Of a DNA stretch of 64,000 nt, positions 30,593 through 40,737 are shown piece by piece. Below the pieces are notes generated by a model. The model saw only the letters and a program-made list of their open reading frames with translations, had not been told where the DNA came from and searched no databases. The translations under genes were made by a program, and so were the position numbers. The stretch is from assembly GCA_018136815.1 (NCBI GenBank), contig CM030933.1:5991137-6055136 (forward strand), in the 5' to 3' direction. Position 1 is the first letter of the stretch. Every line of letters begins with the position of its first letter. The stretch is from Isochrysis galbana (lineage: Eukaryota; Haptophyta; Isochrysidales; Isochrysidaceae).

Positions 30593-31260
30593 TGTCGAAC
30601 ACGCGATGACTACTGGCTCGTGGGCAGAGGGCCGTTCGATCGAGCCGGCAGCTGACGCGGCCGTGAAGGAGTCGTAGGTGGTTGCTTGCGGGAATATGTC
30701 TGAGAGGTCATAGTAGAAGTCGGGTCTGACAGCTTCTACCATCGAGTGCGAGGGGCGAGAAGAGAGACGGAGGCTCGGAGGCTCACAACGCGCGGCGTTG
30801 GAGGGTAGGGCCGAGGCTAGCTAGAGAGCTAGAGGAAGAGAGAGAAGGAGAATGAGGGCTTCTTAGGTCCAAGGTAGACACGAGAGACTACAACGCAGGG
30901 ACTCAAAAAGACCCCTCGTCACACAGACACACACGAACTAAACCAAACAGGGCGAAAACTAACCACACTCAGGGTGGACTGTCAAGCGTCGGCACCAAGG
31001 CAACTCATCGGCGCACAGACATGCGAAACAGAGAAGTCGGAACAACGAGAGCAGACCTCGCGGTGGAGCTACCGCCGATATACGAAGAGAAGACGGAAGA
31101 CTACAACCGATGCATGAAGAGAAGACGGAAGACAGTCGTGGAACGTTTGATGACATCGAAAGAAAGTAAGAGAAGGGGTAGAATGTCGCCGACGAGACCT
31201 TGAGGCTTAAAATAAACCACCGGTTAGAAGTAAAAGTCTGTCATCGTATGGAATACGACA
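30593..31260 (+). mobile_element. LTR of retrotransposon family R, copy 1
   Basis: The 668-bp block starts TGTCGAACACGCGATGACTA and ends CGTATGGAATACGACA, so it has TG...CA ends within a short inverted repeat TGTCG/CGACA. The same block in reverse orientation is 51249-51884, and partial copies are at about 36262-36486 and 38858-39160. Outside 30593 the two full copies share nothing, whereas inside 31260 both continue with CTCCCCGACTAAATTCGAGT. This places the outer end at 30593 and the internal region to the right. Confidence 0.8.
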
Positions 31261-31965
31261 CTCCCCGACTAAATTCGAGTCGTCTCGACGAGCGGCATGG
31301 AAGGAGAACAAAGCAACCGAAATAGGAGAAATCCGCGAACAAATCAACCGAAATAGAAGAAACCCAGAATTAGAACAACGAGGTGAGAGGAACCCAAGTT
31401 AACCGAGAAACCAAACATGGAAGGCGACGCTGGAAATAGAAGACGAGAGCACCCGTGGGCCCTTTGAGCACAAATTCGGAAGCTTGACGCGGCAACCTAT
31501 TTGTACGCATCGTCCCACCCATTTCTCCCTTTTACAGGAGTTTTGCTCGGGTGTTGCGGTGGGTGCAACCGCAGACGACACGCGTCTCATCTCCTGCAAA
31601 CAACGGCGACAGCGAAGAAAGAGGAACAATCTACTACAACAACGAAAGGGAGGGAATGATTCCGAAGACACGCGAAACTCGGTGACGAGCAATCTCCGAC
31701 GACCCTATTATTGGAGTCAAAGAGAGAAGTCGCAGAGGGGGAGGGAGAAAGGCCGCGGGCTGAGCGTCGAGCGATGGCAGCGAAGAACGGATCCATGATG
31801 ACCGAGGAGGAGGTCGACCGTCGTCGCACCGAGCTCCGCAAGTACCCGTCGGAGGCGCGTGGCGGCTACGTGACCAAGGGAGGCGTGAAGCGGAGATTCT
31901 GTCCGTGGGAGGTCGTCTCGGACGACGTCTGCTCCCTCGTCCGAGACGCGAGTGTAGGTCACTAA
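31261..31965 (+). pseudogene. Retrotransposon R leader and gag-like 5' fragment, copy 1
   Basis: After the LTR, about 510 bases of leader precede an ATG at 31774. The frame reads 63 codons, including TEEEVDRRRTELRKY, GGYVTKGGVKRRFCPWEVV, and stops at 31965. The first 45 residues match the start of the minus-strand protein at 50240-50737. After CPWEVVSD the similarity ends and the downstream sequence is unrelated, so the element is truncated here. The downstream domains (protease, RT, integrase) are not present in this window, so the superfamily cannot be assigned. Confidence 0.65.
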
Positions 31966-32375
31966 AGTTTGTTGGGCTCGTTCCACTAAGCCCACTCCCT
32001 CGTGGCGGTAGGCTTCGGTAGAAGATAGATCGGTGCCAGTCAGGGAGAGGATGGTGGCGACCAGCCTGGAGCATAGGTGCTCGGCAGGTGAGCTCGGCCC
32101 GGTGTTCTAGGACCGAGCTTTTTTGTATTTGATGTTACTGGGCCTTGTCGGATAAAGGTACCTCGCTTTTAAGGACGAGTCCTTAAAGTAAGGACAAACT
32201 TCGCTAGGCGCTAGGTGAGAGCGCGAGCACAAAGTGCTTGTTTTTTTGCCTAAACCTTGGCTTGTTGGTTACCTCATGTATATCCTCTTTCAAACTTTCA
32301 ATGTTCCCAGGGCACTAAGGCACCATTCCCTCAACAATACCAAGTTTTGTGACATACTTCTCGGGGCGTCGGGTC

Positions 32376-32666
32376 AAATCACAGTTTGTCCTTGAAATGA
32401 AAGAGGTGGCTGATACCCCCATTGGAAAGCTCTTCCACCCATGGTTCCCAGGAGATGAAATGTTGCTTTGATTGCCCTCTTTGCTCTTTGAGACCTTAAG
32501 TGACGACGAAGCTTGATTTTGCCATGCAACGGTCCAATTTGTCAACATACGGCTCAAAAGGACTAAAAAAAAACTCCTCCCGCGTGAGCGGATCGTCCGA
32601 GTGCAGCACCGCATGCTGAATGTGGCAGCAAAAGTGAACGAAGACAAGCTCTGCAGAGTTGGTCAT
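32376..32666 (-). pseudogene. Island gene 2, interrupted hypothetical frame
   Basis: From ATG 32666 a 56-codon minus-strand frame runs MTNSAELVFVHFCCHIQHAV...LTREEFFFSPFEPYVDKLDR and meets TAA at 32496. The same frame continues for 39 protein-like codons (FISWEPWVEELSNGG) to a TGA at 32376. Either a single stop has broken a gene, or splicing removes it. It lies in the AT-richer island, 140 bases downstream of island gene 1 on the same strand. I know no family. Confidence 0.35.
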
Positions 32667-32809
32667 GGGGAGAGCTTAGGTTGAATGGGAGGTAAAGATG
32701 ATTTGCTTCAGGGGGTGGGATGTTTCAAAAGCTCACTCTAAGCCACATCAAAGGCATTGAAGGCCAGAGTCCTTAGATTTCATGGATTTTCAAGGACACA
32801 GTCCTTAGT

Positions 32810-33438
32810 TTAAGGACAAAACTTTCTAACCGTTGTGGGTTCAATCTTTACGGGAGCTGAACCCGAATCGATAAGCGGCCTTTTGTTTTCCATCTTTACT
32901 TGGGGAGCTGAACCCGAATCGACACCTTTTAGCAATTCTTGGAGGTGGGGAGTCAATTCCGAATCCGAATCGACATAAGCTTTGATTGTACGAAGCAGAT
33001 CATCACGACTCATTTTGATGATTGCTTTCGCAGTGAATTTCTTGCTCAAGAGAGTGTGTATCATATAAACCAGTGTGAATGATTTATCAGCCTCGCAAAT
33101 GGCATGTAAGGTGTCTTTAATGTTCGTATTGTGCTTGAAATCGAATGAATTGAATAAGGACTTACATTCGAAAGATCGAAAGTGTACGTCCACAAATTTG
33201 GGTTCGACTCAAGCAGCCTCCTCAGGGAGTTGTTGCTCCCCCCCGGGTTGACCCCAACCGGCGGCGGCGGACTGATGCTGTCCAATGCTTCCGCCATAAC
33301 CTGCATGGCAGATTTAGAAGTGCCATATGGCGGAAAGAGAGGTGTGATGAATTTTTTAAAGTTCTCGTCCATCTTTTTTATGATCCATTGCAATCGCTTG
33401 CGTACTACATCACCAGCCGCCATTCCATTTGTAGACAT
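32810..33438 (-). CDS. Island gene 1, hypothetical protein with paired SUMO-type motifs
   Basis: Two exons, 33438-33166 and 33133-32810, join in phase 0 across a 32-bp candidate intron (GTAAGT...TTTCAAG) and give 198 residues. Exon 1 has a helical RKRLQWIIKKMDENFKKFI segment, then a Pro/Gly linker. Exon 2 has an alpha-helical part (DTLHAICEADKSF, IIKMSRDDLLRTIKAYVD) and a C-terminal duplicated motif, DSGSAPQVKME and DSGSAPVKIE. Both contain a hydrophobic-K-x-E sumoylation consensus. Base composition is clearly lower in GC than neighbouring genes. The ATG abuts a dispersed repeat that supplies a TATTTAAGC box about 45 bases upstream. No family recognised; a mobile or virus-derived gene is possible. 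Confidence 0.5.
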
Positions 33439-33439
33439 G

Positions 33440-33561
33440 GTTGAGCACTGTGAGGTGGGTGTCTTTGCTTAAATACTAGACGATTTTTTTTGTGTGCCGG
33501 CGCATCGCGTATTGGGAAACGAGGGGTACCAAAATGAAGGCAAACAACCTTGACATGGTGG
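33440..33561 (-). promoter_or_regulatory. Promoter-bearing dispersed repeat upstream of island gene 1
   Basis: Read on the minus strand: AAGGTTGTTTGCCTTCATTT at the outer end, then GATGCGC, AAAAAATCGTCTAG, TATTTAAGCAAAG, CACCTCACAGTGCTCAACC, then the ATG of island gene 1. The same ~115-bp block is at 45945-46065 in the same orientation, where no such gene follows. The TATTTAAG box and its distance to the ATG fit a core promoter. Confidence 0.5.
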
Positions 33562-33868
33562 CAAGGCCACTGAAGGGGCAGCCCTCACCTTCGCCGCCGT
33601 CGCCATCGCCCCTCGTAGAACACCGTCTTTCCCCCGGAGACGGTTGGAAGAGGCGCGCACTGCGCTTCCTTACAAGATCGGTTTGAGGAAGGTTTCAGGA
33701 ACGCGACTTCTTAGAACTCCTCCTTAAGAAGTATTTTTTAGAACTCCCTCCTCAATCCCTCTTTCAACCCTTTGTCAACTTTGTAAAAACCCTTAAATAA
33801 AGGAGTAAAAAAGGAGTGCGACGAGACGGAGCCGTGGTGGCGCCGGCGCCGAATCTCGCGCTGCGCCT

Positions 33869-35299
33869 ATGGCGTCCCTCGACCAGTTCCTCGCCGACCT
33901 CGACGACCTGAACGACGAGGATGGAGCGGGAGAGGAAGGGGGAGAGGGAGAGGATGGTTTCCACGAGAGTGACGATGACGACATCGACATGACCGCCGAC
34001 CACGCCGGCACCTCGCGTGAGGCGGCTGGCCTGCTGCGCTCTGAGCGCATGGGAGCGCTCATGGCGCAAATCGAGCGGTACATGGGCCCCGAGCCGCCGC
34101 CCTCGACGAGCGAGCGCGGCGAGGTCGACGATGATATGTACTCGCTCATTGTTTCATGCAACGAGATGGTGATCGACATCGACAACGAGGTTGAGGCGCT
34201 CGCAAAGCGCATCCGCGACGACTATGCCAAGCGCTTCCCGGAGCTTGAATCGCTCATCCTCAACCCCCTCGACTATGCGCGCGTCGTGCTCAAAATTGGC
34301 AACGAGGCCGACCTCACTCAGGTTGATCTGACTGGTATCCTCCCATCCGCAACCATCATGGTGGTCACTGTGACGGCCTCGACTACGATCGGCACCGAGC
34401 TGCCGCCTCAGATTCTTGCCAGCGTCACGGCAAGGTGTGAGGAGGTCCTCGCGCTCTCGGATAACAAGCAGCGAATCCTCGTATTCGTCGAGTCCAAAAT
34501 GAGTATCGTCGCTCCTAATGTCTCCGCGATTGTCGGCTCGTCCATCGCCGCGAAGCTTGTGGGAGCCGCCGGCGGCCTGAGCAAGCTCGCTGAACTCCCC
34601 TCCACCGTGGTGCAGATCTTGGGTGCCAAGAAGAAGACTCTGGGGGGGCTGTCGACCGCCACGCAGGTCACGCACTCCGGGTGCATCTATGCTGCAGAAC
34701 TGATCCAGAATACTCCGCCCGCCCTGCGTCCTAAAATTATGCGGATGGTGGCGGGCAAAGTGACGCTCGCTGCGCGTGCAGACGCATACCAGGACAAGGG
34801 AAGCGGCGTGATCGGACAGCGATTCCGCGATGAGATTGAAGGGAAGAGTGCCAAGCTGCAGGAGCCACCCCCACCCAAGGACGTCCGTCCGTTGCCGGTA
34901 CCACCCGAGTCGAGTGGCAAGCGGCGCGGTGGCCGGCGGCTGCGAAAGATGAAGGAGAGATCTGGCATGTCGCACATGCGGCAGTTGTCCAACCGTGTGC
35001 GTTTTGGCCAGGAGGAGGACACGACAAGCGACGGCTTGCTCGGCGTGGGAATGCTTGGGAAGCAGCAGCAGGCGGGAAAACTAAAGGTGACCGCGCAGCA
35101 GCAGAAGCTCCTCTCGGAAAAGAACAAGAAGGCGCGGCTTGCGGGGTCCTCGGGGAGCACCAACGGCCTCGCTTCATCCCTTGCCTTCACACCAGTGCAG
35201 GGGATTGAGCTTGTTAATCCAAGTGCGAGCCAGGACACGAAGGAAGGCACAGAGACGTACTTCTCGCAGCAGGCCGCTTTCTTCAAGCAGGGGCTATAG
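33869..35299 (+). CDS. PRPF31: U4/U6 snRNP splicing factor PRP31
   Basis: A single exon of 476 codons (human PRPF31 has 499). An acidic N-terminus (MASLDQFLADLDDL, then DESDDDDIDM-like) is followed by a helical coiled-coil (YSLIVSCNEMVIDIDNEVEAL), the NOSIC region (FPELESLILNPLDYARVV), and the Nop domain: VESKMSIVAPNVSAIVGS, AAGGLSKLAELPS, ILGAKKKTLGGLS, SGCIYAAELIQNTPP, RPKIMRMVAGKVTLAARADA. The Prp31 C-terminal region has GKRRGGRRLRKMKERSGMS, NRVRFGQEE, and SSLAFTPVQGIELVNP. It bridges U4 snRNA/15.5K and U5 in the tri-snRNP. All family blocks are intact. The start has no in-frame upstream ATG and sits in a CGCCTATGG context. Very confident. Confidence 0.96.
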   Translation: MASLDQFLADLDDLNDEDGAGEEGGEGEDGFHESDDDDIDMTADHAGTSREAAGLLRSERMGALMAQIERYMGPEPPPSTSERGEVDDDMYSLIVSCNEMVIDIDNEVEALAKRIRDDYAKRFPELESLILNPLDYARVVLKIGNEADLTQVDLTGILPSATIMVVTVTASTTIGTELPPQILASVTARCEEVLALSDNKQRILVFVESKMSIVAPNVSAIVGSSIAAKLVGAAGGLSKLAELPSTVVQILGAKKKTLGGLSTATQVTHSGCIYAAELIQNTPPALRPKIMRMVAGKVTLAARADAYQDKGSGVIGQRFRDEIEGKSAKLQEPPPPKDVRPLPVPPESSGKRRGGRRLRKMKERSGMSHMRQLSNRVRFGQEEDTTSDGLLGVGMLGKQQQAGKLKVTAQQQKLLSEKNKKARLAGSSGSTNGLASSLAFTPVQGIELVNPSASQDTKEGTETYFSQQAAFFKQGL

Positions 35300-37135
35300 A
35301 GGCACTATGCTAGTGCTAAAGACGTGCAGTTCTCCTCTTGGTGCACAGCCGCGGAGCGGCGAGGCAATGCCAGAGATGGGGCAACACGTAGTACTTCTTC
35401 TCTCCTCTTGCACGGCATTGTGTGTTGGACTTCGTGGTTCTTGGTGCCATTGCGCAGTCTTCCCTGCTTGGGCCACCGGATTCATTGCGCTGTCACTGTA
35501 GCTCTCATGTGTCATCCTTCATCGTTTGTGTCTGAGGGAATGGGAATTGACTCCATTTCATCCAAATTGTAGAAATAGACGAGCACAATCTATTACTATT
35601 ACTTGTCTTCTGCTCCAACTCGAAGGTTAGTTTGGACCCTTCTACTTGTTAAAAATCTGAAGATTCAGGGCTAAACACCTACTACTATACCGGTAGTCAC
35701 TACCTATCACCGACATCGTCAACTATCGCTAAAACGATAGGGACATGGACATGGAGCGCACCACGCTCCCCTCCTCTCTCTTCGCCCTCCCTGCCGCGCC
35801 GGCTGACCAATAATAATAAAACATCTGAAGATTCGGGCTACTCATGCTAGCTATACGGGTCCACGTACTCACGGTACTCACTAACGACATCGCCTATACC
35901 CCAGTTTACTCACTCCCTTACACTAACCCCTTCATTCCTTTGTCTTTGTCAGAGCAAGGCTGATCTCACTCTTGGAGATTGCCTGCGAGGGCGCGCCGGC
36001 AGCTAGCGCGGAATGCGGTTCTTGCGGGGAGCTCATGGAGCTTTCCTCGGGGGTGTATACGGGCATGGTGATCGACGCACCACGCATGAAGCACGGAGGG
36101 CGCGGAAGTGTGGAAGGAGGCTTGTGGGAGGTGGTGGCAGGCGACTGGGGGTGGCTCAGGCGCGTGCTTGACTTGTATTGACTCGTTGACTCGGGGTATA
36201 GACTCGGGAACTCGGGGGGACTCGCTTGGGAACACGGTGGGCGCCGCCGAAGTTGCTACAAAAAGCTCGAGGACACCGAGCCACACGAAACTAACCCAAA
36301 CGGGGCGAAAACTAACCACACCAGGACGGACGGCCAGGCGTCGGCATTAGGGCAACTCAGCAACGCGCAGACATGCGACAGAGGGGAGGCCGACACAACG
36401 AGGGCAGATCTCGTTGGGGAGATATGACCGATAGATGAGAGAAGACCACAGACGGTCACGGAACATTTGATGACATCAAGAGAAGGTAAGTAAGAGGGCC
36501 GGAGGCGACGGACGGCACGCCGAGGGAAAGAACCTGCCGCGGGGGGGGGCGAGGGACCGAGGGCACGGCGGGGCAGCGTGGGAGGGCGCGAGGCAAATCT
36601 CGGAGCGAGATCGCTTCCTTTCCCTCGCGGAGCGCGGACACGGTGGCGGACTAGGGGGGGGCGGCAGCTACTCACGGGCGTTTTATTTTTTTCGTTTGAG
36701 TGAGAAACGAGATTCACGGTGGCGGCCGTCGCCGCCAGAGGCCTTCCGAGCCTCCCGGAGGTGTGGCGGCCATCGGACGTTGCTCCATGCCGGGGTCAGG
36801 TGAGCTCCTTCCTACAACACCCTTAGCTGGTGGCTTGGCGCGCTCCTCCACACGCTCGCGTGCACCACACCCTCCCCAGCCCTGCCTCGCAGCAGCCCCA
36901 AAGCTTTAAGGGGCCAAAATATCAAGGGGGAGAACTAATGTGCTAGGAATTGGCTAGGTACGGAATATCCCTTACTCCTCCTACTTTTCACCGGGGGAGC
37001 GAAAGCCGTGAAGCTGGTGGCCGCGGCGGCGCCCGCGACTAGCTCCATTTCCACTCGGCTCGTCTTCCACTAGTCTCCATCCCACCCGGCGCGGCCCGAG
37101 GGCGGTACCAAGGCCTTCAGCGCATCGGTTGCACC
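35300..37135. other. Intergenic with repeats, no gene seen
   Basis: 35715-35800 is a copy of the ACGATAGGG...GGAGCGC repeat also at 29695-29765. 35990-36230 resembles 24960-25230. 36262-36486 is an LTR fragment of family R, in the same orientation as 30593-31260 (CAAACGGGGCGAAAACTAACC through GAACATTTGATGACATC). 36540-36715 is GC-rich. No supported coding sequence. Confidence 0.5.
36262..36486 (+). mobile_element. LTR fragment of retrotransposon family R
   Basis: Shares an ordered run of phrases with the 30593-31260 LTR (about its positions 30925-31160), including GGGCGAAAACTAACCACAC, GGCAACTCA, AGACATGCGA and CATTTGATGACATC. Both ends are missing, so this is an old fragment. Confidence 0.65.
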
Positions 37136-37693
37136 ATGACTCTTCGCTTCGTGCTCATGGTCAACAAACAGGGCCAGACACGGCTGGCGCAGTACTACGA
37201 GAGGCAGCCTATGGACGAGCGGTGCGCACTCGAGGCAGAGGTCATCCGCAAATGCCTCGCTCGGACGGAGACGCAGTGTTCATTTTTCGAATATCGGGGT
37301 TACAAAGTGGTATATCGAAGGTATGCCTCACTTTTCTTCATCGTCGGCGTCGAGGGCGAGGACGAGAACGAGTTGTCGATTCTAGAGTTCATACATGCAC
37401 TGGTGGAGACGCTCGATCGATACTTCGAGTGCGCACGCATTTGCTGGTGTCCTCACGGGGGATGGGCGACTTGCATACCACTGTAAGGGACGCTGATTGC
37501 GCACTGCCTCAGCCGCACGCACGTTCGCCTCATTGTCCTCCACAGGAATGTGTGCGAATTGGACATCATGTTCAACCTTGAGAAGGCCCACTTCATACTA
37601 GACGAGATGGTAATGAACGGCTGTATAATCGAGACCAACAAAAACAATGTGCTCGCACCAATCCACTTGCTAGACAAGGCGGCCGCCTCATAG
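37136..37693 (+). CDS. AP4S1: AP-4 adaptor complex subunit sigma
   Basis: Two exons, 37136-37428 and 37546-37693, join through a split Glu codon (RYF-E-NVCELD) and give 146 residues (human AP4S1 has 144). The longin-like fold shows [104 protein letters not shown] with [14 protein letters not shown] and the C-terminal LDK favour AP-4 over AP-1, AP-2 and AP-3 sigma. The subunit is part of the trans-Golgi AP-4 coat. A short intron (117 bp) has a clear polypyrimidine acceptor (CTCCACAG). Confidence 0.93.
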
Positions 37694-38857
37694 GATGAAA
37701 TTTTTGCAGCCCGGCTCCGTTTTGATTTCCTAGCATTCTTCCCGAGCATTGGTTTCTTCATTCAGATGGATCACATATGGCAGCACTTTGGACGTGTTGC
37801 ACAAGTCGTCATGATTGACGGGCTTGCTGGTGATTTATCTTGAGCCGTGTCAGCGAAAACGCTCGCTGCCGCGGGTCCCCGAATATGCACTGAGAGGCTA
37901 CACGCACCAGTGTATATTGGAGTGAAGATCCAGGGATGAAGCGAAAGGCACGCTGAGCCGATAAATAAGCGGCTTGTCACCATGTCGAGAAATGCATCCA
38001 GCCAGTAGTTTAATGCAATTATGCCTAGTGGTTTGCGCGTGCTGCTTCTTCATCTGCGAGCAACTACCTTTGCGTGTGTGTCGTGCCGTCCGCACACGGA
38101 TTTCACATCATTGCGTCACATAACATTGTAATGTGCGTGGTATCGTCTGCGTATACGTGATACGTGCAGCTTTTCGTATTTGTATGGTACTCAGGTAGCC
38201 TTACGTCACATTCCACAAAAAACTTGTTGTGGCTGTGGGTGGAGTATGGCTGTGGTTGCGTGTGGGCTAGGGGAGATGAGAATTATAATTAAATTATAAT
38301 TGTAAGCAGTAATGTTCAGACAAAGAGCAAAGAGGCCGAGGGCTTCGGGAACACCAATCAACAAAGGACAAGGGGGAGGGGCGGATACATGCGGTACTGG
38401 GGCTGAAGGGAGGCTGGGCACCGGCGGGAACATCGCCGGTGCCGACATGGATATCGCAGCGAGGACGGACAGCTGCGCTCCGAGCCCGGAGCCCCGCACA
38501 GCCGCACAGACCACGAGCACAAAGAAGCGCGGCCATGAAGACGACACTCAGAGACTTTGGGACAAAGGCGAACGCAGAGAAAAGGCAGGAAACACCGTGG
38601 ACCATGGGGGGGGGGGGGGGAGCGCGCAAGGGCGGAAGAAAGGGAAAGGGGGCGGGCTGGGTAAGAAAAAATCCTTAAATCTTTAATATTCTCCTGTTCT
38701 CGCCGCGCACACTACACACTAGCCGCTGGGGTGAGCGCCCAGTGGCCCGTGGCCCGTGGCTTTTTTTGTCCGCCGAGGTGTCTCTGTCTTTGTCTTTGTC
38801 TTACGTCTTAAAGACCGTCTTACGGTGTCTAACAAGAACAAGTGTCTTTAGGCCCAG
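37694..38857. other. Intergenic, no gene seen
   Basis: Moderately AT-rich to 38300, then a GC/GA-rich stretch at 38340-38660 with a poly-G run at 38607. The plus-strand frame at 38312-38686 is low-complexity Gly/Arg and I do not consider it coding. Confidence 0.45.
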
Positions 38858-39160
38858 TGTCGTATTCCATACGATGACAGACTTTTACTTCTAACCGGTG
38901 GGTTATTTTAAGCCTCAAGGTCTCGTCGCGATTGGTATACTGCCTCTTCTCTTACTTTCTCTCGATGTCATCAAATGTTCTATGACTGTCTTCTGTCTTC
39001 TCTCCGTGTATCGGTTGTAGCTCCCCAGCGAGGTCTGCTCTCGTTGTTCCGACCCCTTTGTCGCATGTCTGCGCGTTGCTGAATTGCCCTGGTGCCGACG
39101 CATGGCCGTCCGTCCTGGTGTGGTTAGTTTTCGCCCTGTTTGGTTTAGTTTGTGTGGATC
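38858..39160 (-). mobile_element. LTR 3' part of retrotransposon family R
   Basis: Begins at 38858 with TGTCGTATTCCATACGATGA, the reverse complement of the LTR 3' end, and continues collinear with 51249-51545. To the left the sequence is unrelated to the element's internal leader, so 38858 is an outer boundary: a 3' or solo LTR. It is cut at about 39160 by a hAT fragment. Confidence 0.7.
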
Positions 39161-39770
39161 ATTGACCTCATCTTTTTGAGTCGCTGGTTGCAATTGAATC
39201 GCAATAACACTGACGCCTCCACTTGATCCGCCAAAGAGGACGCACGATTTGCACCAAACATACACTGTAACAATGAAAACACCCGTTCACAACATGCAGA
39301 ATTTGGGCTGAGACAAAAAAAAGAAAAAAGGCGATCCTCGCCGCGAGCCGCGAGAGACCATGTCGGAAATTTCGAGTTATTTGAAGCCCACCATTGTAGC
39401 ACCTCCCTGCTGAATGCCTTCATGTCCCGATGGTCAACTTGTGTTCCTTGGCATGCAACCAAATTGTCGGGGAGCTCTCTCCTCAATAGATCGGCGATTC
39501 CTTGAATATGAGCAAAGCATGGCAAGCTTGCAAGCCGTTGCACCCACAATGCGTCGACTTTGCCATGCCCGAATGCAGGGTTGAATGCGCGCAACAAGCC
39601 CGTGATCTTGTGCTGCTCCTTGCACCAATATGGAGCTGCACATCTATTGTTGAGCCGATCCTCCAAGTAGTCATAGGCGCCTTTCGCTTTCTTGACGAGC
39701 GCGGTCCACTGAGGGAGAGAGCACACATCAATGGCCCTGATTGGTGATTGATTCGCTAACTAACTAACCT
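39145..39770 (-). pseudogene. hAT transposase fragment, C-terminal
   Basis: A minus-strand frame of about 193 codons (39726-39145) carries the hAT C-terminal pattern: FNPAFGHGKVDALWVQRL, LLRRELPDNLVACQGTQVDH, EVLQWWASNNSKFPTWS, LSPNSACCERVFSLLQCMFG, SLADQVEASVLLRF. It is related to, but clearly distinct from, the copy at 828-1940 (about half of the residues match by eye). An AAAAAAAGAAAAAAG tract near 39318 adds residues between the two conserved blocks, a likely later slippage. No ends or target duplications could be read. Confidence 0.75.
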
Positions 39771-40366
39771 AAAAAAATCTCGAGAAGCTAGAGCCGCTTT
39801 GATTCGCTAACTCAATGAAAGCTCAACATCAACACACTTACTCCTCACTTCTTCGCCCTCGTGTTGCGGCTGACGTTCCCTTTCCTCCTTTATAGCGTAT
39901 AGCGGCCTCTTTCGCCTCTGGCCGCCGATCGCTGACCGCGCGCGCGCCTCTGTGTTTCCTCTGTGTTGCGCCACGAGAGGTTTGAAACACGGCGAAACAC
40001 GGCTGTGTTTGGCCTTTGTAGAAACACGGTGTTCCTGTGTTTCACAAGTAGGGCAGGGCCACCGTGAGCCCCAGAGCCAGCCCCACCCCGGCGGCGGCCA
40101 CGCCCGCCACCCGTCGCTTTCGTGTAATACCGGGGGGTGGGCCGTCTCATCCGCGGACCACCTTAAGAAGGTCGCTTGTTGCTGCCGTGACTGTCCTAGC
40201 TCATCTGACTAATTCTAATGATGGTCTTGGCAACACACTCCACACCCCCGCAGGGTCTTACTAAGCAGCTAACACTAAAAAATAAACAACAACTTGAACC
40301 GGAGGATAGAACAAAGTATTCACAATATAGTGTTGAGAGCGAAATTTAGAGAGAGGGGGGGAGGGG

Positions 40367-40434
<68 letters not shown>

Positions 40435-40737
40435 GGGCGAGGAGAGGCCGAAACGAGGGACAGGTAGGGTAGGGAGGGAGGACAAAGTGGGGGGGAACAG
40501 GCCCATTATAAACTTATAACACCTCGGCGTATATACAGGAGGTAGAGACGTGATGGATGGAATGGAGGGGGAGGGAGGCAGGCAAGGAGGGAGCAACGGA
40601 GAGAAAGACCGCAAAGATAGAGAAGAATGCCCTTCAAGGGAAAGAGACGAGTGCGCCGATCGCGACGACGGCTCTTCCCGCCGCGCTGTCCAGCGCTCGC
40701 TCGCTCGCTTGCAGGCGGCGGCCGGACTCCACGAGCG
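39771..40737. other. Intergenic with GA microsatellite, no gene seen
   Basis: 40371-40430 is an almost perfect GA repeat about 50 bases long, 310 bases upstream of the LST8 start codon and on the same side as the CT tracts seen before other genes here. 39840-40150 includes GC-rich sequence whose minus strand encodes a short Ala/Gly hydrophobic stretch. I do not treat it as a gene. Confidence 0.5.

Noticed and set aside
29797-33561. One 3.8-kb transposon bounded by the TTGCCTTCATTTGG repeats in inverted orientation
   Set aside because: The interval contains unrelated pieces (b561 exon, LTR retroelement, AT-rich island) and no target duplication could be matched; chance pairing of dispersed ends is simpler.
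39890-40150. Second cytochrome b561 fragment
   Set aside because: Only a short Ala/Gly hydrophobic stretch resembles the b561 exon; no His ligands or splice signals.
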